A stretch of 64,000 nucleotides of DNA. Source: Persicaria tinctoria. Taxonomy: Eukaryota > Streptophyta > Magnoliopsida > Caryophyllales > Polygonaceae. The stretch lies in assembly GCA_037127255.1 (NCBI GenBank), contig JBANSL010000007.1, positions 60,373,038 to 60,437,037 of the forward strand. Direction: 5' to 3'. This document shows, in pieces, positions 22,228-33,420 of this stretch. Position 1 is the first letter of the stretch. Every line of letters begins with the position of its first letter. Position numbers and translations under genes: made by a program. The notes below the pieces were generated by a model. The model worked only from the letters and a program-made list of their open reading frames with translations. It made no database searches and had not been told where the DNA came from.

Positions 22228-25130
22228 TTGTCACATTTATTAAAAAAAAAAGTGATTAATTTTCTTAAATGTAAGGGCATGGCTTGTAATTTAAAGTTGG
22301 ATCTTGAAAATTCCAATTAAAGCCCAATATGTTAAAACAAAGGAAACAAGCCCAATCCACAAATCAAATGAGCAGTTTCTTGCTGGAGGTTACAAAAAAT
22401 ACAACGTGGTTCACCAAAAAAAAAAAAAAAACTAACAGCCTTGGTGGTAACTTCCCATTAGAAGAAAACTGCTCCTAAATGAGATTATATAAATTTCTTT
22501 GGTGATAGCCTTCCCTGGGTTCCTGAATTTTTCAATCGGCAGATATAGAAGAAAGCATCAAGTACGCTTCTTCATCTTCTTCCTCCCATCATCAGAAACA
22601 TGCAAACACACAAACCATCTCAGCCCACACCGAGCAAAGAAAAAATTCACAGCAACAATCAAGGTATTATTTTTGGTGGATCCTTTCGATTCTCGGAACC
22701 CCGCCCTTGAAAACCCCGAGAGCTTTTCTCGTGGCCTGGGTTCGGGAATCATCAGATCGCTAAAAACATGTCGAGGTGGTGTCCAAATTCTGTCCTGTAT
22801 CCTGTCGATTTTGGTAACCCCGCCCATGAAAACCTCGAGAGCTTTTCACGTGGCCTGGGTTCCAGAATCAATGAATTACTCTAAACCAGGGCTGAAATGC
22901 TACCCAATTTTGGCTAGAGCAAAACTGATTCAAGAAAAAAAAGAAAGGGGAATCACCCGTCTCTCTTTACATAAAAAAAAATGAATGACCGTGAATGAAT
23001 CTGGCCAAATTGGTTCCAAATAGAACCTCAGGCCAACAACAGTGAATGCAAAAAAAATGAAATTGGTAAAATTAAAGAGAACAAATCCAAGACAATGGAT
23101 TTCACTCAGCCAAAAGAAAGAAAGATGAAGGGGGAATCTAATTAAAATTGGTGTAAAATTATACAGACCATGAAATTTCCTCTGATTTGAAACTTCAAAA
23201 CGGTTACAGATATTCCAAACTTTGGTTCAAGACTTACAAAGTGTTGGATTGGTGAACATTACACATTGGAGGAACAAAATTGTCTCAAAATAAAAGAAAA
23301 AAAACCCCCTAAATTCGATGTCAGAGCGGAAGCAAGGAATCCAAACCTATGAGAACTCCGTAGGAATTCCTCTACTCCCCAAGTCGACAAAGCTGATGTT
23401 CACTTTGACCCTCTTGATTGTGGTCGAATACCGTCGGCAACTGCAGTCTTCGGTCGTCAAAAAAGAGTCGCCGTTCTACTGTTGGTCTGTTGCCCTATTC
23501 GTTCTGAAAGAAAGGAGCTGAAAGCCGATGCTTTGTAGCGTATTACACAGAAGAAAAAGAGATGTGGGCTGGATTAAAAAAAAATTAACGAATTGGACTT
23601 TGGGCTGATTCTTTTTTAATTTATGTGGGTTGAGCCCTTCGAACAAAACAAAGAAGAAATGTTATACATTAAAAAGAACAAAGTGATCGGTTCTTTTCTT
23701 CCAAAATGGAAAAGGAGGAGAGCTCATTCCCAAGCAAGCGTATCATACATATACGCATATATGTTTAGGCACATTTTTGTCTTAAAAAAATTTTGTTTAA
23801 TTACAAAACCTACCCACTAAAATATAAAAAATTATAATTGACACAAATTAAGAATTCGAGTTTTGCCAAAATATAAAATTAAACTCGTCAAATATTCTTT
23901 GTCAATTAATTCTAGTGGGTCGGAAAAAATTGACTTCTAATAAAAACGGAGCCAGACCTCAAATCGAGTTTCATCAAATATAAACTCGATCAGAGGTAGA
24001 ACTACGTAAAGACTTGACACCGTAAAATCGGTTACGTGGGTAGCCCGATATTAAATCTCAAAAATATATCGGGCACAGTCGTCGGTCTCTAAATTCACTT
24101 CTAAATGAATATGAGGTCAAACCCAATTAAATTAAAATGGTTCTCAACAGAACTACGCCTGATTTGATTCCGAGTTATCGGATACGTAGGCCACCGGACA
24201 TAAAGCTAAAGCCCGTCTGGTTCAATCGGCAAACCAAAAAATCAAATGGTTATCGAGAACTATGGATGATTTGATTCTCTTCTAAGAGATACGTAGGACA
24301 CTCGATACAAAGTCAAGGCTCGTCGAGTTCAATCGCCAAAAACAAATTCAAATTGGTCATTCCGACTCGATACAAAGCTTCTGCTCGTCGAGTTCAGTTA
24401 CCACTCTCAAATGATCTCGCGATCAAATCTAAATACAAAATTTATTTTTGTCCCGAACTACGGTGACTTCATTCCACCAAACAAGTGGATACGTAGGAAA
24501 CCCGGTGTAAATTAATTTCTCACCGAGTCCAGTCACACCCAAACTTTCAAACAAATCTTTCCAAATTCATTTGTCGACTCTAGTCGTCCCAAATGTCAAA
24601 TTTTCCATCAAAATCAAAGTGCCCATTCTAACTCGATATAAAGCTTCCGCTCGTCGAGTTTGGTCACGACCAACAATCTAAATTAAATTCCACCATCCCC
24701 AAATTGACCTTTAAGTCAAACCACTAAGTCAAATCAAACTCCACATCAAATCGTTTTGTATGCAAATGATAGGCGGGTGCTTGAGTTACCCTTCGGAGAA
24801 GGTGGGCTCAGGTTACTCGGGTGGAGTGTCGTTCAAGCTACCATTCCAAGAAGGTGGGCTTGAGCTTCATCCTATGATGCATATAAGAAAACGAAATCAA
24901 AACCAAACACAAAATCCAAAACACTCTGAACTACGTAAGACTTGATTCTCTTCCAAGAGATACGTAGGCAACCCGCTAAATTTCGGGTGCAGCCCAAATC
25001 ACCAAAACCATTCAAATCTTGGTATCGATACGACTTCGAATCAAGAGGATAACCAAAAGGGGTCGAACTCAAATATTTAAAAATCAAATAAAATGTGTTG
25101 TACAATTATATTGCGCATTTTTGTCCAACA
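22228..25130 (+). repeat. LTR copy 5 (right end of the array, diverged right part)
   Basis: The first about 1.7 kb matches the other copies. From about 24000 the module region is different: inner stems TCCGA/TCGGA (24169-24182), TCTCTT/AAGAGA and TCCAC/GTGGA (24473-24489). It ends GTCCAACA at 25130, directly against the GTTGC duplication. This copy probably keeps an older arrangement of modules. Confidence 0.85.
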
Positions 25131-25260
25131 GTTGCTACCAAAGTGTTGTTGTGCAATACATGTACTAGCGTTGTGCAAATCTAAACTATTGTTGAGCAAG
25201 AATAATACGATGTTGAGCTAATCTAAGGTATGGAATTATATGTAAAATAATAAGAAATAA
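25131..25260 (+). repeat. Right remainder of the 189-bp repeat array
   Basis: It resumes GTTGCTACCAAAGTGTTG where the left part stopped at 9880. It continues with ACTATTGTTGAGCAAGAATAA, so the empty site can be read off directly. Confidence 0.8.
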
Positions 25261-25508
25261 ATAAAGTCTCACAAAATTCCCGGTTTTTGGCAAACAAAAA
25301 AAAAAAGAAAAGGAAAACGGTTTTCCTAAAAAAAAATATAAAAAGCAAACATGTGTAAATGCCCAAAACGCTTTTCAAGTTCGAGAAGTTCTCCATCACC
25401 TTCTTTTAGTTTCTTTCTCCAGCTAAATCTACTATCTCCATTTCTCTGCGAGATTTCCTGAGGGATGACTGTAGGCTTGTAAGAAGAAGATCTATCATAT
25501 ACATCAAC
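25261..25508 (+). other. Presumed promoter and 5'UTR of the Ulp1-like gene
   Basis: AT-rich, with ATATAAAAAGCAAAC near 25337 as a possible TATA element, then a pyrimidine-rich leader (TTTCTTTCTCCAGC). Confidence 0.35.
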
Positions 25509-28500
25509 ATGTCTTCAGATGGTTTGATTTCATGTTTTCTGTGTATTAAAGATTAAATTAGAACGAGTACTGTTTAGGGCTTAGTTTTCCACGAACATTA
25601 GGAAAAATTGCACTTATAATTAAGCAGTTATTCAGCCTTACAAGACCTACCATTGCTATTTCAATTACTTTCGCATAATAAATTGAAGTTAATGTGATTA
25701 ATCTGAAGGCTGAATTTGGGAATTTGATAATTTGGGAATTTGGAAATTTGTTCAGCATAAACTACAGTCTCTTACAATGTCATCTCTTCAATTATATTTG
25801 TAGAAATTGATTGTAAGTGTTTATTCTATAGGTAAACGTCCGCAGAGTGTAAGTGATTCACCTGTTCTAACTAGTCAAAATAGAAATTCGAAGAGATCAA
25901 AACGCTCCGGAGTTAAATCTCCAGTAGTTGATTTATCTACAGATTCACCTCCCTTCAAGGATGAAATGTCTGTTGATACTGAGACTGGTAAATCATTCGA
26001 AGTAAGGGAGGGTTGTAGATTACTTGAATACAAGGATTCGCAGCCGCTTGTAAGAACAAACAGTAAGAGAGAAGTGCACCCTAGGATTGATCTTCCTCTT
26101 AGCACCGTTGTTGTGGAGACCATTGAAATTGCAAGGCTGGAAAACCATTCACCTAATGAGACAGTTGTTCAACATGTAAACCCAACTGTGCATATGATAA
26201 CATCTGATGAGCAAACAGATACCACAAACATACAACCTATCGCAGAAAACAGGCAGCTGGTTGTGAGGAATAAGAGAAACACTAGACAAAAAAATCTCCC
26301 ATCATTGAAATCATGGTCAAGCCCACGCTTGCTGGTGTCGTCCTTGAAAAAAATGAATGCCAAGCAAAGGAAATTGATTGAGGATATTGGCTTTGGATTT
26401 TTGTTCAACTTGCATATTGTTACCCTACCACTGCTTCTTTCATATTGGTTAGTGGATCAGTTTGACCCTAACAAGTGTTGCTTGGTGTTGGCTAATGGAG
26501 GTGAACTTGAAATTGCAGAAATAGACGTGCATATCACAATGGGATTCCCAATGGGTAAAGTTTTAGTTGGAAGAAAATCAGCTAAAGAGAATTTCAGTCT
26601 TGTGCAAGAGTGGAAAACCACATTTGATGTCCAGGACAATATAACAACTATGGTTATGGAAAAATTGGTAGCTGACACTGACTGTGGTGATCAATTCCTT
26701 CTGAACTTTATTGTTATACTGGACTCTATCTTGGTTGATACACTAGGAAACGGACATGCCAACCATAGTTTAATAAGAGTAGTTCTTGAATTAGGTGACC
26801 TGAAAGACCTAAATTGGTGTGCTCTTGTGTTGGAAAGTTTGGTCGATGCAAAGAGAAGCTGGGAAAAGAACAAGAATGGCCATTTCAGAGGGCCTCTATT
26901 ATTCTTGGTTGTAAGTATTTTTTTTCAAACCTTTGCTCTGATGTTAACTTAATTTCTTTACAATGTCGGTAGTACAAATGTCACCGCCCCTCCTTTTATC
27001 TACATGTCTACATTATTCTTTATGTCAGCATTCCCTGCTCCATCGTTATACTGATATATGTTTATCCCCTTGGTGTGCCAGTTGTTTTACATGGATAGGG
27101 TGAAATTATTCACAAGCACAACAGTAAGAAGAATGACTCGTTCTTTCCCGGTTTTCGTTGGCATAAATTACAAAATCTTGCGCCAACGAGAAACTGATGA
27201 TATAAGTACTGGAGGCTTTGGTTGTGTCTTAGTCCAGGCTCGCCAAGTTGTTTCTCACCATCAAGACGTACCATCTACAGCTTGTCCACACCCTACTGCA
27301 CAAAACGATGAAGGCACCAATCACCCTGCTGATCCAGAAAAAGAGCCACCCCAGTTGAGGTTTGTATGAATTATTTAAACCAATTCAATGTAATATTAGA
27401 ACAGTATAACAATGTTCTGATATTTACTGATGCCTTTTTATTCTTATTTTTTATGTGATGTTATCTTCTAGAGTTGGATAAAGTTGTTTGCTCAAAAGAC
27501 TTCTACACTTGCATCTGCTATTTCTGATTTTGCTGAGTGGTCTACGAAAGTCCCGATTGAACTACAACATGACGATAAGGTTAAAATACTTCTACATGGA
27601 GCAAATCAGCTTTTAGGGATGTAAAATGTCAATTCTGAGGCTCCTACGGCTACGGATGCTGCTGAGAGGTCAAATATGAATGACCCTATAAGCCCATATT
27701 TTACCGAATCCCAGGAGAAATTCTGGGCAGACCCTGTTTTATTAGATTGCATTACTCAGATCGAAATGGCATATTAGAACAACCAAAAAATGAAATCAAA
27801 TATCAAAGTGGACGGGGAATTCTCCTTTGATATATTTCTAGATGATCCTGTTTTTAAGAAAGATGAAGGGACATCATTGAACACATCAGTTGAAATGAAG
27901 AATGCTAATGAAGCAACCCAGGCTCCCGAAGACAGCCATGGCCAGTCTCCAATACAACAGGGTGTTGAAGCTACTCCTAATCCCCTACCCACTCAATTTA
28001 AAGCTGATACTCCACCAGTGAACCCTTTGGGAGATACAATAAAATGCATTCCTCTGCTGCCTTGCCACCAAGAAGGTCGCCACGGATCAATATAGTTAAT
28101 GGAAATGCTGCAGAACAACTTAATAACATGAAGAGAGAAGAAGCTACAAGGAGAGCACATAAACCTTCTGCATCTTTGAGAAGCCCATATTACTCGCGTG
28201 TTGTTGACATTACAGATCCTATCTCTGAAATTGAGCGCACTGTTTCAGCCTATTTAGCAATGAAAACACCTCACAGCAGGTAAGTTCATTTTAAACTTAA
28301 TTTTCTTAATGTATGTTCAGTTACAAGTAAAAGATTATTTTCATATAATCCATCTTCAAAATGATTGACATTGTAGGGAAATTTTGTTTAAGCACAAGTC
28401 TGTTGAAATTGTTAGAACAGACATGACTACGCTTGAGGATGAAACCCCCTTGTCTAGTGTCATTATTGATGCATGGACAGCTATCCTCAACCACAAGGAA

Positions 28501-29447
28501 CATTATAAAAGTGCTCAATCACCAGCAAGACTATTTGTCAATATCAACAAAACTGTAATATTTTTACAATTTTATCTTTCAATTACACTCCATTGTTAGC
28601 CGTTCTTACAATTCGTCTGTTTTTTTTTACTAATTTCTATTCTGAATCCAGTTTAATGCAGAGAGTGTGTCATTACGAGCTTGTGACGAACAGTTCCAGA
28701 GGTTTAACCTCCACATTGATACTGTATTGTCATTGTCACCACACCTTTCTTTGAAGGATATAAACATGGTACTCCCTTGCAATTTAATAAATAAAGTTCA
28801 CAAGACCAATCACTAATGTTTGTTTGTTTTTTTATTATGTTGATTAGATTGTATTTGGGGTTGAACGAACAGCAGACTATGTCATGGTTGTCTTCAACTT
28901 TAAAAACAAAATGGTCCAAATTGTTGATGTCACACCATCTTGCGCTGATCCAATTAGCCCCTTCCCATCACCCTTTGAATGTTTGGTAAGTTTTACTACT
29001 AATATCTAATATTTCTTTCCTTGTCTTAGTTTCATTTAAATATCAACTCATTTTATAATTAAAATTACATGAATTATAATTCAATCCAAGCAGGGAGATA
29101 TGCTGATTGCTTATCTAACAGATAAGGGACTCCGAGCAAAGGCAGAAATAGTGTCAGCTGCACCATCATCAAAAGTCCCCATCACATGGGCTGGAGAGGA
29201 GAAAGTTCAACATTATGGGGTATGCCTGATGCGCCACATGGAGACCTTCTTTGGGACAGAGAGAGGGTACAAGTGTGGATTGGAAAACGACAATTTCAAG
29301 AATATTTCAAAGCTAGGGGTGAAGTATCTGACAGATATAGTATATTCAGAGTTGAATGAAGTGAACACAGATGTTGTGAAGGCAGCAAAATCCCATGCAA
29401 GAAAGACTTCAAAAGGAATTCAGGGAAAGAAACTAAATCTTGGATGA
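25509..29447 (+). pseudogene. Ulp1-like (SUMO-protease-type) transposon gene with lost catalytic residues
   Basis: Predicted exons: 25509-25521, 25832-26910, 27082-27359, 27474-28279, 28377-28554, 28652-28768, 28848-28985 and 29094-29447. The N-terminal half matches the plant transposon Ulp1 host domain (IGFGFLFNLHIVTLPLLLSY, VDQFDPNKCC, DVHITMGFPMG; then LFYMDRVK, ISTGGFG). The C-terminal part is the C48 protease fold (IIDAWTAILNHKE; MVQIVDVTP; GVCLMRHMETFFG). The catalytic His position reads TADYVMVV and the Cys-Gly position reads QHYGVC, so both His and Cys are replaced by Tyr or another residue. In exon 4 there are in-frame stops at 27622 and 27775 and a frameshift near 28040. Family members cleave SUMO-like proteins; this copy should not. 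It follows the transposase gene on the same strand. Confidence 0.7.
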
Positions 29448-29801
29448 ACAACCACAACGCAATTTCGAGTTTTATTTGCAAACTTTGGAATGTATTTTGG
29501 TGTAGACAGTTATATACTCATTTTCTGAACAATTTTCTCGTACCAATTAAGACAGTTTTTGTCCCTGTGGTCAGTTTTCTAGTACCCGTTAAGACATTTG
29601 TTGTCCCTGTGCTTTTTTGATGGATAGTATTTGTCAAGATGCATACAACTATAACTGCTTTTAAACAGTTGTGTTTGTTCTTCAATGTGTCAGCACAATT
29701 CTCTGCCCCGGTAATCAAGTGGTCTATGTTATTCAAATAGTTGATTTAGTGATATCCATTCGTTTGTTGTGCAGTTATAAACTATTGTTTAGGAAAACTA
29801 A
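29448..29801 (+). other. Spacer after the Ulp1-like gene
   Basis: It holds GTGTCAGCACAATT near 29689 and TGTGCAGTTATAAACTATTG near 29769. These are the two spacer families seen between the other genes. No coding recognised. Confidence 0.45.
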
Positions 29802-31068
29802 GGCTGTGTTTGGCACTAGATGGAGATTATAGGGATTATGGGGATTTCAGTAGATGTTAGAAGATGGAGATTATTTTGGTAGATTAATGAGATTGTGGGG
29901 ATTGAGATTATGGATGTCGGAAATCTCATAAAAGGTGTTTGGTTGGTATGGGATTGTGTTGTATTATAAAGTAAGAAAAGGTCGGAAATGCCCCTAAAAA
30001 AACCCTCATACCCCTCCTCCTTCCTCCCAAACCCACACGCATCTCCTCCATCGAGGCTCCGGCGTGTATTCGATCGCCAGTTCCCTGGAGTCTTGCGCAT
30101 CTCCTCCACCGAGAAGTCATTCGTCGCCACCGGCGACGTCCATGTTTCAAAGGATTCCGCAGTAGATGCTGATTTCGAGCCGAGCTCCATATGCCTGGCG
30201 AATTTGGTCCAGAATTTCATGGAGGAGAGAAACGACAAGCAATCATCGGCGGCGGCAACTGCGACCAAACTCGGCCGTAACCGCTGCAATTGCTTCAATG
30301 GAAACAGTAACGACAACTCCGATGACGAATTCGATTTCTGGAATGAATCCGCTCCCACCTCCGCTTCCCATGGCGATTCACTTGATGCGGGTGATGCGGG
30401 GAACTCCTCTCACTCCCTCTTCCTCATCCACCTCCAAGGTAAGAAGCAACTACCATCCCTAATTCATCACCGTCGGTTGGTCTGATCTCTTCCCCTAATT
30501 TCTAGGGTTTTGTTTTCCCGACATTTGGCAGAGTATTCGCATCACTCGCTGCTGTTCGAATCCAACGCCGTCCAGGGATTCCAACAACTCTTCTACTCCC
30601 CAATTTCTGAAATTCGCCGTCCAGGGATTCGCCGTGTAGAGCTTAGTGCCTTGCTCAACCATGGTGGAGAGGAACTTGTTGGCGGACACGACGAATATCG
30701 TTGAGCAGCAAAGCAAAAGCTTCAAAAGGAAGGACGAGTTGAGGGAGATGGTCACGGGCGGTGGCGAGGTGCCGATTTCTCTGGCGCGGCGGCTCTCCTC
30801 TCTCTCTTCTTGCGCACTCCCACTCCCAGATCTGAAATTGAAGCGTAGAGGAGAAGAGGGCAAAATTGGATCTCACATACCGAAATCCCCCGTGAATCTC
30901 CACAATCTTGGGGTCCCAAGATTCTGAAATAATCTCCCAAAACCCCCATAATCCCCATCCCAGATTGTGCACAATCCCCCCCGCCGAACACCCTCACACC
31001 CCTCAAATCTAATTTGTATTTAAGAGAAATCCCCACAATCCACCCACAATCTCTTACCAAACACACGC
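29802..31068 (+). mobile_element. PIF/Harbinger-type non-autonomous element carrying gene fragments
   Basis: It is flanked by TAA on both sides (29799-29801 and 31069-31071). Ends are GGCTGTGTTTGGCACTAG and, inverted, GCGTGTGTTTGGTAAGAG, an imperfect terminal inverted repeat. With the element removed, the flanks join into GAAAACTAAGATGATGTTGAGC, which fits the surrounding spacer repeat. The middle (29980-30930) is GC-rich and carries pieces of a plant gene, but no transposase. Confidence 0.75.
29988..30760 (+). pseudogene. Captured DUF506 (PDDEXK-like) gene fragment
   Basis: The first piece reads SSICLANLVQNFMEE, then GRNRCNCFNGNSNDN and SDDEFDFW, the hallmark N-terminal part of DUF506 proteins. 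It ends at a donor-like CTCCAAG|GTAAG near 30440. The second piece (about 30645-30750) reads MVERNLLADTTNIVEQQ and KRKDELREMV, the next conserved block. The catalytic C-terminal region is missing. The pieces lie inside the PIF/Harbinger-type element, so this is gene capture. Recognition is from memory of the family; a protein search would settle it. Confidence 0.65.
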
Positions 31069-31389
31069 TAAGATGATGTTGAGCAAATTACCATTAACAT
31101 AAAAACTTAGTTAAACAGTGTCAGCACTATTTTTACCAAAACAATCCACAAACTAATCAAATGTGTCCGCAATATCACAAGAGATAGACGTAAAACTTCA
31201 GTAACAATTTATAATTTGAAATACGACAAAGGAAATTACAAAATAATTATATGATTATTATGATATTAATATGTTGCATCATATCATTAGGATGGAACAC
31301 ATATAAACTAAAATAACAAAAAAAAAAAATACATTCAACATATAAATAAGTATCAATGTTATCACCTATTAATATAGTAGAACTACAGT
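31069..31389 (+). other. Spacer with shared repeat words
   Basis: It begins with GATGATGTTGAGCAAATT and has CAGTGTCAGCACTATTTTT near 31117, both shared with the other spacers. The rest is AT-rich. Confidence 0.45.
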
Positions 31390-31972
31390 CCTAAGAAGTC
31401 ATCAATCTTCTTCCTCCTTTCCATTTCTGCATCTAAAACCTCTTTAACACACCCCCATTAGATTGTCCTTTGCGTCTTCAAACAACTGTCTTTGATTACC
31501 CAGTTCTCTTTCCATCTATATAAAAGATAAAATACAAGACTCAATGACAGTATGGAAAACAAATTTATGGATAAAACATCAAATATCACCTTTGATAATG
31601 CTTCACCGTCTTCATCTTTGGATGCAATCCGAATGTGATGTTAGTTGCTATTATGGATCTTTGGGATTCCTCATATAATGTGTAATGAACCACGACTGCT
31701 TCCAACAACTCAGCCACGCGAGCCTCTTTGTTAGTCTCGCATGCTTCATCAACTAGATTCATGTGATAACCACGGTAAACAACACCATCCAGCACATCCA
31801 TCAATTGATGGAAACTCGTGCAAAACCCGACAGTGTTATCATAGTTCATCTTTGTAGAGAGGAATGTGTTAGCAGTGTGGTTAAAGGGTCTGGTATACTG
31901 ATTTCTGTTAAAACCAGTTTTCATACGCCAATGGATAACAAAGAATGATAAATGGATATTTATAGGCAACAA
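31390..31972 (-). CDS. Unrecognised small gene, possibly broken
   Basis: A 128-codon frame (31586-31972) includes FHQLMDVLDGVVYRGY and EARVAELLEAVVVHY, helical in style. It ends near a donor-like CAAAG|GTGATA. A downstream segment (31390-31520) could be a last exon: one frame gives MERELGNQRQLFEDAK and another, shifted frame gives VLDAEMERRKKIDDFLGL. A frameshift between them is therefore likely. It lies next to RING-H2 copy 1 on the same strand. No domain recognised. Confidence 0.35.
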
Positions 31973-32619
31973 TTAGACAGTTTTCATCTTGTAACAGTTA
32001 TTTGTGATAGTTCATTACAGAGTAATTATAAAAAAAACTGTCAAAACTGTAAAAGTATAAACTGAAAATGGATTACAGTTATTTGAGTTATAGTTATCGA
32101 TGACGGACATTAACTAACTCGTGTCAGCACTACTTTTGGCCTTATCCACCTAGTGTCATCACAAAAACTTCAAAAACAGAAAACATGCAAAATTATAAGA
32201 ATAGTGTCACCAATAGATCCAACTACTCTAACCAACAATGTAAACAATGTAACAAAAGACTTTGAACACTTGCCAATACGTGCAACAACATACACTTGAG
32301 AATCACAAAAAGAATACTAGCCCAGGGTCTCAAGTAAATGTACCTAATATCAGTATCAGCGCTACTTTGTGACTTACCCAACTAGTGTCACACACATAAG
32401 CTTCAATATCAGAAAATGTCAAGCCATAAACTTCAATAGCAGAAACCACCAATATGATCAACTAGTGTCACACCAAATGTCTTACTTAAATATCAAAGAT
32501 TACTATGATTTGAATAGAAATCAGAAAGAAATGTGATCAAGGACAAATTTCATTCATAAAATTTATTTTAGGTTACATTAGTATCATACAAAATTACATA
32601 CTGCACTTATATCATATAG
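31973..32619 (-). repeat. Spacer rich in TGTCACCACT-family words
   Basis: Repeats of the type CTAGTGTCATCACAAAAACTTC, AGTGTCACCAATAG, CAGTATCAGCGCTACTTTG and CTAGTGTCACACCAAATG. They are irregularly spaced and the same family as at 44.2-44.9 kb. No coding. Confidence 0.6.
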
Positions 32620-33226
32620 CTAGAATTCTGCTCGGCAAAGAGGACAATTGTTTTGAACTAAAAGCCAAGATCGTAAACAATTTGGATGAAAGTGATGTTG
32701 GCATGGCGTTTGAAGAACAAGATCTGACTCCAACATTGGAAGCAGGCATATTGTACATTCTTCATCATCAAGATCAAGGTGATATATCTCCCTTAATCCG
32801 TCAACATCCATAGGCTCTAGGGGTGCTGGATGATCTGCTTAGTCAACCTCTATATGGATGTCATCGTTTATGTCAGACTCATAGCTTGAATCAGATGAAG
32901 AGTCGTCATAAAAATGTACATTAATGGTGATGTTGGGGCAAATACCATACTCAACAAGATCAGCATCGGCGTCAAACCAACTTCTAGTGTAATCCATTAG
33001 AAGCCGATTGGCTACCTGGTTTCTAACCTGAACAGTTACTCCTGCATCCTGTAGCACTTCGTTGCAGTGGGCTAGACTCATAGGCAAACCATTCCAAGTA
33101 GACGTGTGATAGAATGTTAAGGGAATGCTGTCAGAGTGGATGGACACAACAAGTAGACCCGGTCCATACCAGTATGACTCAGATGCTGATATTTCAACTT
33201 CATAAGTACCAACAATAAGAAATTTG
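32620..33226 (-). pseudogene. RING-H2 protein copy 1 with a stop between its two domains
   Basis: The main exon runs from an acceptor at 33227 down to 32620. The first part is a domain I do not recognise (WYGPGLLVVSIHSDSIPL, TWNGLPMS, VANRLLMDYTRSWF, LVEYGICPNITINVHF), ending in an acidic stretch. An in-frame TAA at 32839-32841 follows. Past it, in the same frame, is a RING-H2 finger: CTIC, then CQHHFHPNC, then CPLC, which has the C3H2C3 spacing of E3 ubiquitin ligases. The normal start appears lost: the acceptor joins CAAATT directly, where copy 2 has an ATG and seven more codons. An upstream 5'UTR exon (33311 to about 33400) and a TATA box fit. So it probably makes no full protein. Confidence 0.65.
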
Positions 33227-33310
33227 CTGAAACAGTACAACAAAATAACCGATAACGTTTTTTTAAAGGAAGAAAACAGAAAGGAGTACATACCACAACC
33301 GGAATCGCAC

Positions 33311-33420
33311 CTTGAAAAGAAGAATGCTTAATGAGAACGAAAGAGGATGAAGATGAACAAGAAGAAGGAGATGAAACGACTTGCAGACAATCTGAACATC
33401 GTTTAAGCACCGTATAAATA
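33311..33420 (-). promoter_or_regulatory. TATA box and 5'UTR exon of RING-H2 copy 1
   Basis: TATTTATA on the minus strand at 33413-33420. Then a pyrimidine-rich leader ends TTTTCAAG|GTGCG at 33311, the same donor context as copy 2 (TTCACAAG|GTGCG). The LTR element inserted only about 30 bp upstream of the TATA box. Confidence 0.45.

Larger units (their letters stand above)
9881..25130 (+). mobile_element. LTR-retrotransposon derivative: five LTRs in tandem, no internal coding region
   Basis: The whole block starts TGTTGG and ends CCAACA, and is flanked by the 5-bp duplication GTTGC, so it behaves as one insertion. Inside are five copies of a 3.0-3.2-kb sequence with a TATA box early in each and AATAAAA near each end, as in an LTR. 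Each internal junction is identical: ...GTCCAACA, then TATTTTTGGCAC (probably the first bases of a primer-binding site), then TTGTCACATTT, which lies 54 bp inside the LTR. No gag, protease, RT or integrase was found. Copies 2-4 are nearly identical. Copy 1 carries extra 149-bp subrepeats, and copy 5 has a different right part. Confidence 0.85.

Noticed and set aside
24190..24400. tRNA gene because of GGTTCAATC after hairpin B
   Set aside because: The T-loop-like string recurs, but there is no acceptor stem, anticodon arm or A/B box pair with tRNA spacing.
9881..25130. Centromeric satellite or rDNA array
   Set aside because: Only five units, with TG..CA ends, TATA boxes and a 5-bp target duplication; no rRNA sequence.
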